A model generated the notes under the pieces. The model saw only the letters and a program-made list of their open reading frames with translations. It was not told where the DNA came from and made no database searches. A stretch of DNA of 64,000 bases from Craterostigma plantagineum (Eukaryota > Streptophyta > Magnoliopsida > Lamiales > Linderniaceae), in NCBI GenBank assembly GCA_027422505.1, contig JAPQWV010000660.1, positions 124,001-188,000 on the forward strand, in the 5' to 3' direction. Numbering within the stretch: the stretch's first letter is position 1; each line of letters opens with the position of its first letter. The position numbers and the translations under genes are program-made. Shown here one piece after another: positions 36,918 to 48,154 of this stretch.

Positions 36918-38560
36918 ATGGGTTCGCAAGTCGACGAAGAGACTGCAAATGGCTCGTCAATTAATCTTTCCACTAAGCCCTCTTATTTCCGTTACAATTC
37001 ACCTTTAGTACAGGTCATACTCATAGGCTTCGTCTGCTTCTGCTGTCCCGGCATGTTCAATGCCCTCTCCGGCATGGGCGGCGGCGGGCAGGTGGACCCC
37101 ACGGCGGCGAACAACGCAAACACGGCTTTGTACACTACGTTCGCCGTATTTGGCATCTTAGGCGGCGGGATCTATAACATCCTCGGACCCAAGCTGACTT
37201 TGCTCTGTGGATGCTCCACTTACGTCTTGTACGCAGGTAAGAAAAATGAATTGCGCGATTCTAACCATGGGTTTCGCTCATCGAATTTGAGAAATTTGTA
37301 TAATGTTCGATTATCGATAGGCGACTGTTGGTATACTCCAAGTCATGTATTGGCTTAAAAATGCAATCTTTCGTTCATTTATGCATACGCAGGCTCTTTT
37401 CTTTATTACAACCATTACCACCACCAAGCCTTTGCAATTGTGGCCGGCGCTGTCCTAGGCATAGGCGCTGGGCTATTGTGGGTTGCGCAAGGCGCTATAA
37501 TGACGTCCTATCCACCCCACGATCGAAAAGGCACATACATTTCCATATTTTGGAGCATTTTCAACATGGGAGGCGTGATCGGTGGATTGATCCCATTCGT
37601 ATCCAATTTCCACAGAGCGAAAGCAGTCTCCGTGAACGACGGCACTTACATAGGTTTCATGGTGTTTATGACAATAGGGACCGTCCTATCCTTATCGATA
37701 TTACACCCTAGTCGTGTAGTAAGAAACGATGGCTCTCATTGCACTAACGTTCAGTACTCCAACGTTAGGATCGAAGCCATCGAAGTTCTGAAACTGTTCC
37801 TAAACTGGAAGATGCTGCTGATGGTGCCAGCTTCTTGGGCTAGCAACTTCTTCTACAGCTACCAATTCAACAACGTTAATGGGATTCTGTTCAACTTAAG
37901 AACCCGAGGTTTGAATAATGTCTTCTATTGGGGGGCACAGATGATCGGTTCGATATTCATTGGGTACGTTATGGACTTCAGCTTTAAGAGCAGAAGGGCT
38001 CGTGGGCTTTTAGGCGTTGGTGTCGTGGCTGTTCTTGGAACTGCTATATGGGGCGGTGGGTTGGCTAAGCAGCTCGGCTATGGCCGTAACGATTTGCCCA
38101 GTCGAGTTCTTGATTTCAAGGATGGTGATGATTTTGCTGGGCCTTTCGTTCTGTACTTCAGTTATGGCTTGCTTGATGCTATGTTCCAGAGCATGGTTTA
38201 TTGGATTATAGGAGCTTTGGCTGATGATTCTGAGGTTCTTAGCAGGTACTTGATTTACTGCCATATCTTTCGGTCTTTTTTCTGACATGCTCGGATTAGT
38301 CTTTCGTAGTAAGTTTGTCGCTTATTTTTAGGTATGCTGGGTTTTACAAAGGAGTGCAGAGCGCTGGCGCTGCAGTTGCTTGGCAGATCGACACGCATAA
38401 GGTGCCATTTTTGCACGAGCTCGTGGCGAATTGGGCGCTTATGACCGTAAGCTTTCCTTTGTTGATCGTCGTGATATTACGAGCTGTGAAGGATGATGAT
38501 GATGATGAAGACGTCGAAGGAAAATCCAAGGAAAATGGAATGGTGGTTGGCATGCACTGA
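36918..38560 (+). CDS. UNC93-like protein 1 (DUF895 MFS-type membrane protein)
   Basis: Three exons (36918-37236, 37393-38245, 38332-38560) encode 466 residues. Multiple hydrophobic helices are visible: VILIGFVCFCCPGMFNALSGMGGGG, TTFAVFGILGGGIYNILG, AIVAGAVLGIGAGLLWVAQGAIMTSYP, and others. The N-terminal PGMFNALSGMGGGGQVDP and GTYISIFWSIFNMGGVIGGLIPF blocks are diagnostic of plant UNC93-like 1 (At1g18000/At1g18010 type). The C-terminus is a cytosolic acidic tail (DDDDDEDVEGKSKE). The transported substrate is unknown; related UNC93 proteins modulate K+ channels or traffic receptors. Confidence 0.92.
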
Positions 38561-38803
38561 TTCATATATGAGTTGCTGTATAATATTTGAATGATTCTTG
38601 AGAATTCGGTTCGATAAAAGGACGTTGCTTATATATTCGACTGTAACTGTAGAAAAAGTCCAGGCTTTTTCTATTACATGATTATTCGATGAAAGGCATA
38701 CATTAGATTCCATCAAATAGTACCAAAAAATTTGCAGAAAGAATGGCTACTAAACAGAAGTCTAAAGAAAGAATGATCCTAAACACATCATTGTAGTAAG
38801 TTT

Positions 38804-39114
38804 CTATGCAGTAGTTTCTGCAACTTTCTTGGCTTCTTCCTCCTTTCCAACGGCTTCGACTTTCTCTTCCTTGGTCTCAGCTTCGGCCATTTTTGTTGCT
38901 GTTGCTTCCTCGGGCGATGGTTCTACCAATGGCTCCTCTTTCTTTTCCTGGAAAACATTAATTGTAAAATAATCTAAATTGAAAATCTTGATAATGATAT
39001 GATTACCTCAACGGTTTCGGCCTCGACTTTTTCAGCTGCGATGGGAGCGATCGGTGCTTCGATTGGAGCTTCCTCGGCGTTGAAGTCCTTGGATTTGCCG
39101 ACGCAGCCCCCCAT
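38804..39114 (-). CDS. Small acidic protein with predicted N-myristoylation and palmitoylation site
   Basis: Two exons (39114-39007, 38947-38804) encode 83 residues: MGGCVGKSKDFNAEEAPIE..., then EKKEEPLVEPSPEEATATK and a Glu/Lys/Ala-rich end VGKEEEAKKVAETTA. Gly2 followed by Cys4 and Lys/Ser is a strong plant N-myristoylation plus S-acylation pattern, so a peripheral plasma-membrane location is likely. The remainder is Glu/Ala/Lys-rich and probably disordered. No known domain. The gene is missed if short ORFs are filtered, because each exon is under 50 codons. It is read tail to tail with UNC93-like. Confidence 0.78.
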
Positions 39115-39664
39115 AATTATTTTGTCGAAGAAAAAATCGAAATGACGAGGGAAAGCAGAGAAAGACTTCTTTTTTTCGAGGAAGAAGCAAGAAAGCTCGA
39201 GCGAAGAGAAGTAACACTTTTTTCTTGCTTCTTTTTGGTTGGAATGAAATGGAGAGGAAGAAATGAATGCTGCTTATATAGAAAGATGAAGGAAACTCCA
39301 TCAATGGTTAGTTAACAACCGTTGGCGGACAATGGCTTGACAGTTACTGTCTTTGTTTTTCGATGGATTAACGTTCGTTTTATGATGTCTCTGCATAGGA
39401 GGCAAATGCTCTGATCCATTCATGTCCAGTTTAGGCTCCGCATATATTCGTTTAGTTTTAAAGCAGTTTGTAATATTCTCGAAAAAAAAAAAGCAGTTTG
39501 TAATATTCGAATATCTTATATAAAGAAATAAATGTGATATACGTTGTTTAAAGGATAAGTAAATGTCTTAATTATTTAATATCATTCATAAATAAACGCA
39601 CCTTTTTAAATAGCACCTCGTCTCCCTTGGCGCTTCAGCTACCCAGCTTTTCTAAATCCACAGA
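39115..39664. other. Divergent promoter region
   Basis: This region is shared between the small acidic protein (minus) and the C78 peptidase (plus). A 20-bp segment AGCAGTTTGTAATATTCTCG-like is repeated at about 39461 and 39493 around an A10 tract. No gene seen. Confidence 0.5.
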
Positions 39665-41772
39665 ATGGAACCTTCTACTTGCCCTATTTGCAATCTGAGT
39701 GTCGTCGCTGACGAGCTGCAGATGTAAGCTTTTTTTTTAATGTTTCTTCTCCCTAATCGATTGACTTTCATGGAGTGGCTCAATAATTAGTGTTGATGTT
39801 TTTTTTTTTATCCATTTACAGGCATGTGAGAGAACATTTTCCTGAAGAAGATTGCGCCGGCGATTTCATGTTGGCACAGCAAATTGCTCTTGTTCCACCT
39901 ACGCCGCCGCGAGCTCTGCGTGATGGTTATGTTATTGTAAGCTCTGTTTGGCCTACGTGTTCTGTTTGTGACTCGTTTGGTTTTGGATTTATCAGCTCAA
40001 AAATTCGAATTTGAGACGTATGAATTTTCCTGTAAGTTCGGGCAATTACGCACACCTAAGTTGCAAGAATTTGTTTGTAAGAACAGGGACGATTTGTCAT
40101 ATGTATATGGTAAATATGACTATAGCAACTTCAGTAATCAGAAGTTGTTCATCTAGATAGCGACGGTCTTTTTCGTTATTTGTGTATTACTCAGAGCGAG
40201 TAAGTTAATTTGCAATTCGTAGAACTATTCTGATTTGTATACGCTTAAACAGATCCTGTAGTATGGAAAAATGCCAACAGGAAAAAAAAGAACCTAGGAT
40301 GTTTTCTTGATTGGCTGATTGATACCAACTGTTGGGCTGGTGATGAACACAACATAAAATTCCTCATACTGACAAAGTTCTGTTTTCTCCTATGTAAATG
40401 GGCAGGATACCTCTGGAGATCTTCAGACCAGCTCTTCTTCTTCTTCTTCTAATCCCAATGGAACTGAAAATTATTCTTCCATAATACCCTCACAAAAGGA
40501 GGTAAGGCTTGAGACAAAAGTCAGTTTGATGGATCTACTGCGAAAATGCCTGGAATCAGACTCAGATAACTCCGTAAGCATACTCTCGGGACACGTGGAT
40601 CATTACCAAAGTGAGTCATTTGATGCTGGTTGGGGATGTGGGTGGCGTAACATTCAAATGCTCAGCTCTCACTTGATAGAGGAGAGGCAAGAAGCAAGAG
40701 AGGCCTTATATGGTGGTTCAGGACATGTACCTGATATCAGTTCTCTTCAGAGGTGGCTCGAGCTCGCTTGGGAAAACGGCTTTGATATTGCTGGAGCGCG
40801 TGATTTCAAAAGTAAAATTTGTGGAGAGAAAACGTGGATTGGAACAACGGAATGTGCTGCGCTGTTAAGGTCTTTCGGTCTACGTGCTAGGATAGTTGAT
40901 TTTTCCCCTGGTTCATTAATCACTGGAAAAGATAGCAAACATGAAGGGAGTGGGAAGGTTTATGGGCCAATGGATACGTTTCTAGCTTATGGGAAATTGC
41001 ACGGTTCTGAAGATGATGGAAGCTCGAGAAATAATAAATGCTCTAGTTCCTCGTGTGATGAGATTACGGGTCATCAGGTTCTCATTGAGTGGGTTTGGGG
41101 ATATTTTTCTGGCGACAACGTGCCTAAATCAGGGAATCGCAGAGTCGTTCTTAGCGAGAAAGCGTGAGTTATGGCTTAAACGCTTGAAAAAATTGCCTTC
41201 TTTATTTGAAATAGCGTCAACAGTTAATTATAACAGTATATAAACTTTACCAGAGCAGGCCATTGTACTTCCAGCATGATGGGCATTCAAGGACCATCGT
41301 CGGCATTCAGGCTAAGCGCTCAAAGGGAGGAACTCAGCAGTTCAATTTATTAATTTTCGACCCAGCTGTGGTGAGATATTTGTTAAAAAATCTGTTGCAT
41401 TTTTTCTGCCTTATTTCCTCTCAGTATATATCCTGAAAATATCTCAGAATCCAAGTGTGTCTTGTGCTGAAGGCATCCTCACTATGTGAAATGTTATGTT
41501 TTCAGAATACGAAAGCTCTTGAGACATCACTCAGGGACAACGACGGATGGCAGAAACGAATTAAGAGAGGCGTGCACACGCTGAAGAAGCCTCAGTACCA
41601 GGTAAAACAACGTCAACATTTTCCGATCGATGAGTCAGAATTCATAATGTACTTCTCTTTTCTTCCCTTGTTTTCTCCCCAGTTGTGCTTCGTGGATCGT
41701 GGGATTGCAAGTGGGATAGAATTAGAAGGTCTGAAGTGGTTAGACAGCATCCTCGTGGACATTAGTTCTTGA
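39665..41772 (+). CDS. ZUP1/ZUFSP-like C78 peptidase (UFM1-specific-peptidase fold deubiquitinase)
   Basis: Six exons (39665-39723, 39822-39936, 40406-41163, 41259-41370, 41506-41601, 41683-41772) sum to 1230 nt, 409 residues. An N-terminal C2H2-type zinc finger (CPICNLSVVADELQMHVREHFPEED) precedes the peptidase domain. The catalytic Cys lies in ESFDAGWGCGWRNIQML. The His/Asp part is HDGHSRTIVGIQ and LLIFDPAV. C78 enzymes with N-terminal zinc fingers (ZUP1) cleave K63-linked ubiquitin chains and act in genome stability; plain UFSPs process UFM1. The zinc finger favours the first role. The ORF is intact. Confidence 0.9.
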
Positions 41773-42092
41773 GTCTCTTCTCTTGTCTGATATGTTTCCC
41801 CCGAAAGTAAAGGCTCTCTCCTGTATTTAATTGGTAATAGTTGTGTAAGGTTTAAGTTATATACGCACTCCTTTGTCTTCAGAGTTATATGGTTGGGACT
41901 CTGATTAATATTTTATTTCCATAAATGGAATAATCTAATCTATATATGATCGATCTTCAAATTAGTTACAGCTCAAAATGGGTGGGCTTCGAGTATACGC
42001 TGGGCCTGACAACTGTCATTCATATAAAGCCCGATAAGACGAACCTTGAAAAGGTTCAGCCCACTAAAATTTTTCTTCGTTTATTAGCTGAT
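41773..42092. other. Spacer between the C78 peptidase and U6
   Basis: This stretch contains the peptidase 3' UTR and unique AT-rich sequence. Nothing else is recognised. Confidence 0.5.
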
Positions 42093-42135
42093 GTCCCACA
42101 CCGCTTAGGTTGGTGCGCAGAGCTATGTTTATATA
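42093..42135 (+). promoter_or_regulatory. Plant U6 promoter (USE and TATA), Pol III spacing
   Basis: GTCCCACACCG at 42093-42103 matches the plant USE with one change. TTTATATA at 42128-42135 follows about 25 bp later, one helical turn closer than in the U4 gene of this window. That shorter spacing specifies Pol III in plant snRNA genes. Transcription starts 23 bp downstream. Confidence 0.92.
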
Positions 42136-42157
42136 GAGAATCCTCAGAGCATAGGGC

Positions 42158-42177
42158 GTCCCTTCGGGGACATCCGA

Positions 42178-42209
<32 letters not shown>

Positions 42210-42259
42210 GGCCCCTGCGCAAGGATGACACGCACAAATCGAGAAATGGTCCAAATTTT
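42158..42259 (+). ncRNA. U6: U6 spliceosomal snRNA
   Basis: A complete, apparently unmutated U6: GTCCCTTCGGGGACATCC at the 5' stem-loop, then the ACAGAGA box within GATACAGAGAAGATTAGC, the AGC triad, the internal stem-loop CCCCTGCGCAAGGATGACACGCA, and the 3' end ATGGTCCAAATTTT. Length is 102 nt. U6 forms the catalytic core of the spliceosome and enters it paired with U4, whose gene lies at 1601 on the same strand. Confidence 0.98.
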
Positions 42260-42266
42260 TTTTTTT
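42256..42266 (+). terminator. Pol III oligo-T terminator of U6
   Basis: A run of eleven T residues directly follows the U6 body, as required for Pol III release. Confidence 0.93.
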
Positions 42267-43206
42267 TCATTTTCCGATACCTTTTTTTTCCTGCTCAGGT
42301 GAATGATTGAAAGCGTAGGGCTGCTTCCGAGAGAGAAGATTAGGGATTTTGAGCTCAGATTTGGCTGAGACTTCGACATCTGTAAAGTTTTGGACTGTTC
42401 GTTTGTGCAACTTAGATTTCGATACCCAATACTTGGTACAGTTCGTGTCTACATTGTGCGTAGTGTGGATACGGAGCTGAATTTCAGTATGGAATTGGAG
42501 TCTGAGCAAATTCAATCGGAGGAAGAAATATTAAGATCATAATCACTTGTTGTAGTGTACCAACTGACTATTCTTGGTATATTGCTCCACATTGAACCGC
42601 AAATTCCTTTTTATATCGCGCATGCCAATTCATCGAATGAAAACGGACAGTCGACAGATGCTTGAGGTAGGTGAAGGGGACGAGATAATGGCCGAGGCAG
42701 ATGTTGAAGTCATTGTGAGGCAAATTGGAAGAGAATCATTCTTCGACTGTGCGCTCTTAGCACCACAACAATGGTAATTTTTCTTATTCTTGCCCAGTTT
42801 GCAGTTAGGGGGCATCATTCGATCACTTATGCTCTCCATCATCTGGCGTGTGAGATATCTATGATATTTATGCTGTATTTCTCGTAACGTTGTCACTGAC
42901 GTAACCTCATTAAAACTGTATTTATTTTTTTCTTGTTTTACTTGTAATAACTATTTCTCTATATACATACAAAACTATGCTGCATGGGTCAATCTCTCTC
43001 AGACTTAAAAGATTCTCAGCCACATTTTCCAAGATTCTCGAGTGCTATCTCTTGTCTGGTTTTACCCAATGCCGTCCATTTGATGCTCTGTTACGACAGC
43101 ATGGCAAAAGTCCAAACAGCCTCGATTCATCAGGGCAAAGCATATATAGAACAAGGTACAATATATATCTATCCAAATCTACCTACACACAAAGATAGAA
43201 GGAAAA
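42267..43206. other. Intergenic spacer downstream of U6
   Basis: Short ORFs at 42489-42542 and 42574-42777 have no recognisable motif or neighbouring exons. The end is the leader of the Bet v 1 gene. No repeat seen. Confidence 0.5.
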
Positions 43207-43790
43207 ATGTTTGGAACACTGTCGAAGGAGATAGAGGTAAATGTGCCTGCAAGTGAAGCTTGGAACCTATATGGAACCCTCAAGCTCGCAGATCTTGTCC
43301 GAGAATCACTGTCCCATGTCGTAAGCAAGGTCGACGTCGTACAGGGCGACGGTGGCGTTGGAACCATCATCGAGCTCTTCTTTCGTACAGGTCACACACG
43401 GATAGTGGCATTTTTCTTATATTCTTTATGATGTTGTTATAGAGATGGAATGTTTTTTATATCTCATTGTATTGGTTAGGGCCCGAGACTGTTATGGCTT
43501 TCAAAGAAAAGTTCACGGTGGTGGACGAGGAGAAACTGCTCAAGGAAACCGAGGTTGTCGAAGGCGGGTTCTTGGACCTTGGTTTTACTCTGTATAGGGT
43601 CCGATTGGAGATTAAGGAGAACGAAGGGAAGAAAGATCAGTGCATCACAAAGTCGACTATCGAGTACGAGGTCAAAGAAGAGGCTGCTGCTAATGCATCG
43701 TTGGTCTCCATTGATGCCTTAGCTGCAGTCATGCAAGCTGCAAAAGACCACTTGGAGAAGAACTACAACAATTCGAACAGCACTAATTGA
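43207..43790 (+). CDS. Bet v 1 superfamily protein (norcoclaurine/norbelladine synthase-like, PR-10 fold)
   Basis: Two exons (43207-43390, 43480-43790) with a phase-1 intron, encoding 164 residues. The N-terminal MFGTLSKEIEVNVPASEAWNLYGTLKL and the glycine-rich loop QGDGGVGTIIELFF are hallmarks of the Bet v 1 fold. VVEGGFLDLGFTLYRVRLEI, STIEYEVKEEAAANASLVSID and a long C-terminal helix complete it. The family binds hydrophobic ligands in an internal cavity; the NCS-like branch can catalyse Pictet-Spengler-type condensations. I see no evidence for alkaloid synthesis here, so a generic ligand-binding role is equally possible. Confidence 0.88.
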
Positions 43791-44167
43791 CTGATTACCA
43801 CGGCAGATAGAGAGAGGGGTCGCCGCCAATTTGAATTTCGAGTTGTTTCTTTAATACTTCGTGTTACAATCCACTCTTGCATCTGATCTGCTGTCTCATC
43901 AGTTGTCGTCTGTGTTGCTTTACGATTCATGTTTCTAAGCTTCGAACGTACTCTGAGTCGAATACCATAGGAAAGGTTTGAATTCGACATAGTCTCAAGA
44001 TGATAGAAATCCCTTCACATTCAAACCCCCCTCAAACAACCACGGAAAACAAACCAGGAAATAAACGAACAAACAATCAACACAAACTAATATTGAGTCT
44101 AATATTCCTATATTAACCAATTTTTCAGCAGGACAAAGATGGTGGTAAGTGGTTGAACTGTATTACA
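43791..44167. other. Spacer between convergent Bet v 1 and WEB genes
   Basis: This stretch contains the 3' UTRs of the two genes only. Confidence 0.6.
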
Positions 44168-47039
44168 TTACGACTTAGCCGGGCTCTTCTTCTTCAGTAG
44201 GCTCCCGAATTTTCGAAGCAGAGGTTTCTTCTTCTTCTTCTGACTGCTGTTCTCTTTTCCAGGAGGTGATGTTGTGCCATCGTTGATACTCTCAGCCGAT
44301 GGATTCTCAGCTTTCTGTTCAAGTTCGTCGTCGGTAGATTCCCGCTCTTGATCTTGAGTAGTCAATTCCTTTTCATCTGTATTGCAAGTTTCAAACATTT
44401 TTAAGTCGGATTCAGTAGAATAATCACCTTCTTTCTCTTTCTCATCTTTCCCGTTTGATTCTGCAGTTTCCGAAGCTCTTTGCAAGGAATCGTCATCTTC
44501 CTCACCATGTTCTGTAAGCTTCTCCTTTGGGGTTATATCTTCTTTCTGCGGAGAACGAGGCTGTTCTAATTCAGCTTCTGCATCTTCTTCTTCGTTTCGT
44601 TCGGTCAATTCCACCACTTTGGGTAGGAAGCCATGGTCTTTTTCGCTTTCGAACGTCTCACCATATTGTTTCTCGGTCGAAGCTTCTTCAAGCAGCTTTG
44701 GCAATTCGACCTCCTTTTCCTGAGAACTCTCCTCTTTTCTTCGTAGTTCTTCATTCTCTAAAAGAACGTTACGAAGCTCCTTTTCTTTGTTCGCTAAGCC
44801 TTCTTTAAAACTCATGCTCTCAGCTTTTGCTTCATCGAGGGCTTTCTTTAGGTAGATCACTTCTGACTCAGCTTCTTTAAACGAACTTTTCCAGCGATCT
44901 TCTTCATGCTTCGATGCACGAGCTTCTTCCTCTGCTGATTTCACTAGATTAATCAGCTTGGCTGTTTCGTCTTCCATGAGTGATTTCTCTTCTTCGGATA
45001 TCTTCGCCGAGTTTATCAACTGAATCTCCTTGTTTTCCGATTCAGATTTCAAGTTCTCATATTCTTGCTTCAAATGTTTGACCGAGCACGTAAGAGCATC
45101 TACCTCTTGTTTCGAATCATGAAGCTCGCTTTCATACTTGTCTTTGGTCCTTTTCAATACGAGCTCCAATTCTTCTACTTTCTTTTCGTAATTTTCTCGC
45201 TCGACCTGAGCAGACAATAGCTTCTCCTTCGTCTCTCTAGCTTCGGAGGAAACCTCGTTTAGGGCCAATGCTAAACTTTCCAATGCTTCCCTGCTTTTAT
45301 CTTCTTCACCTCTCGAATTTTCCAGTTCGTTTTCGAGTTTGTTCCTTTCGTCTAACAATGTTTGGACCATTTCGGCGGAGAGCTTCTCATTCTCTAATGA
45401 CTGAGCCTTTTCCTCTCTCACAGTTTCAAGCTCAGACATCACAGATTCAATCATCTTACCAAACTGAGAAGCTTCTGCTTTGGATAACAAGAGATTCCTC
45501 TCCGATTCTTCCAAATCATTCCTCTGTTTAGAAACAGTGGTTTCTAACAAGCGCATCCTTTCTTTTAAATCCGCTAGCTCAGATTCTGCTCCGTGTAACA
45601 AATCATTGCTTCCTTCTAATCGTTTGATCGCAGATTCCAAAGATTCCGAGGCATGCCTTTCCATTCTCTTCGCTTCTTCGGTTTGAGATTCGAAATCCTT
45701 CGACCTTTCGTGCATTTCCTCAGCAATCCGCCGCATATAAGACTCGGCCATCTTTGCAGCTTCAAGGTCGACGTTAAGCTGCTCTAAGACAACCTCTTTT
45801 TCTGCTACGCTTTCCTCGAAAGCCTTTGCAACCTTGAGCTGCTGTCTTAAAGATTCCACCTCCAATTTAAATTCGGACGTGTAATTATTCTTCTCATTAG
45901 CCTCGGCTTCAGCCCGCGATTCAAGAACTGATTTCAGCTGAAGCAGCTCAGAAGTTAGAGACTCAACCTTCTCAGCATTAATCTCAGCTAATTGAGTTGC
46001 ATCTTCGGCGTGGTTCATTGCCTGGTTCTTCGCATCAAACATCATCGATAGCTCTTGCTTCGCCTTTTGAAGCTCCTCGGTCACAGATAAAAGAGCAGAT
46101 AAGTCGACGGCGTGTTGGCTTCTGACAGCTTCGATCTCTTTCAGCCATTCTCTTTCCTTCCTTTGAGCTTCTTCTATGTTCACCTGCTCCAACTCGACTG
46201 CTCGAAACTTTTCAATCTCAGAACTTTCTTCGGCTCTTTTTTTAGCCAACAGCGCATCCACGAGCTTTTCGTGTGATTCGTAGGACAACCTTTTCGCCTC
46301 CTTAAGTTCGTTGAGAGCCTTGTCTTTTTCTTTCTCGACGATGGCCAACTTTTCCTCTGCCTTCATCAGATCTTCTTGGGCTTGATTTAACTCCTCCTGA
46401 AGTTCTGATGGTCTCAAGATGCGAGTCGGCCTTTTCTGGACGGAAACAAAAATGTCACGAAAGCGCGAATAAAAACAGAAAATCTCAGACATAACTAACA
46501 ATCCTACGATTAATTCTGACAGTGAACTCAAATTTGTGCCTGAAGTCGGTAAGTTCTTACATCATTCGGGGTGAAGAGCAGCTTAGGCGATCTTCTGTGT
46601 GGTGTTGTGATGGATTTTGGGGATTGATCATCTAAAGATATACGAGCATTATGCATCGGGGAAGCTGAGTCAGCATTCGATTTTGCCAATCCACGGCTAC
46701 TTTTGCTGGCGAATCGAGGCGTAGCAGGCGAAGCATTGGCATTTGGAGTTCCAGGCCGAGAAAATCTAATGGAAAGCAGAAAAAATCACATGTTAATGGA
46801 CAGAAGAAAGATAATGCAAATTGTAGCACAGAAGGGTATGGAAATAAGCCAAAGAACATGACGGTTTGTCACTGTTAAGGATCCCATATTCCGCAAGTAA
46901 ACAGAGAATCATAAAAGACCAACTTCACTCGGTAAAAAAGAAAATCTAAAATCTAACAAGAATAACTTGAAAAACTAACAACGTCCCTCGTCAGATCCAG
47001 GTAAAATAACCACTGAACTTACTTGGATTTTGCAGACAT
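44168..47039 (-). CDS. WEB family coiled-coil protein (At5g16730/At3g02930-like)
   Basis: Three exons: 47039-47023 (MSAKSK), 46765-46561 and 46435-44168, together 829 residues. The N-terminal part is Ser/Pro-rich (FSRPGTPNANASPATPRFASKSSRGLAKSN, then SPKSITTPHRRSPKLLFTPND). RPTRILRPSELQEELNQAQEDLMKAEEKL then starts about 500 residues of near-continuous coiled coil, followed by an acidic tail and a basic end KKKKKPLLRKFGSLLKKKSPAKS. This matches the WEB family. WEB1 and PMI2 control chloroplast photorelocation movement; this subgroup is annotated as plastid-associated but its function is not established. Coiled-coil length is typical. Confidence 0.9.
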
Positions 47040-48154
47040 GGAGTGAAGCAGCAACCTTTATCAGCAAAGCGAGTAAGAACACAGTTTTCCTCTAACGTAG
47101 GATATGAGTATTAGATGCTCCGAAATAGAGATATAATCATTACTCTCCTAAATAAACTGCTGACATTCTTCCCTTCCTTCTTCACCTGCTACCTACAAAA
47201 TAAGTACACTTCGCTGTGTAAGGGAAAGGCAGACAAAGTGTACAGAACTGACTGTGAGTGTGACCCATAAGAGCTTACAACTTGGGTTTGGTGTCTTCGT
47301 CTAGAGTTTCAATTACGCAAACAGATTCATTGCTTTCATGAAGCTAAAGAAAGAAACAGAGCGAAACTTTTGTCGGAGACAGAAAAGAAAAGACTCCTCA
47401 CCATAAGAGTCCCCACTGCTTTAAGAAAAGAAAAAAAAACGAACTTGGATCGACGGAAAACAAATATAATAATATCGGGCACGTCAATGATGATGATATT
47501 CCCCATTTACAATTAATGTATTCGCTCTTCAAAAACTATTAACTATCTGTATATTCTTGTAAATCGCATGGAGAGAGATACCTGTATGATAAAATAACAT
47601 TGATCATTAGGCTTATATTTAAATGAAGGTTATAAATCGGGTTGGATTTTTCTTTGCTTTTATGGTATGAAGGACGTATTAAAAATGTATGGTTGCATCG
47701 TGCATGCATGTGATGGATGGATGAGAACTGTTAATACAGCCTTTAACACTTTAGGTGAAGAATAAATAATTCAGCATTTGATTCTAGTAGGTTAACGCAA
47801 TAAATCATGTCGATATTAGTCATATAAGTGTGACATCTAGGCAGTTGACATTATTAGAAAAAAACAGTGAAACTATGACGGTAGTTGCGTTATTAGTTAG
47901 TGGTATTTGTCACGATGTGAAAGCTCGGTGATCATTGTTACGTGGTTTAACTGCAAAAATAAAATGTTATCTATCAAAAATAAAAAAGAAAAACGTCTCA
48001 TTAGATGAGATCATTGTGGTAGCCAACAATTCACGCACGAATTACAGAATGTTTTCAAGGCATTGGGGACTTAAATCTTATGACACCAAAAAGATCATAA
48101 ATAGAGGTTCGAACAGCGAACAGATATGAGGTGAAAGAAGCAGTTCAAGCTTTC
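47040..48154. other. WEB promoter/leader and intergenic DNA
   Basis: The first 350 bp look like a spliced 5' leader of the WEB gene. The remainder is AT-rich without a supported gene or repeat. Confidence 0.5.

Noticed and set aside
42574..42777. 67-codon ORF downstream of U6
   Set aside because: No recognisable motif, no splice partner and no promoter evidence.
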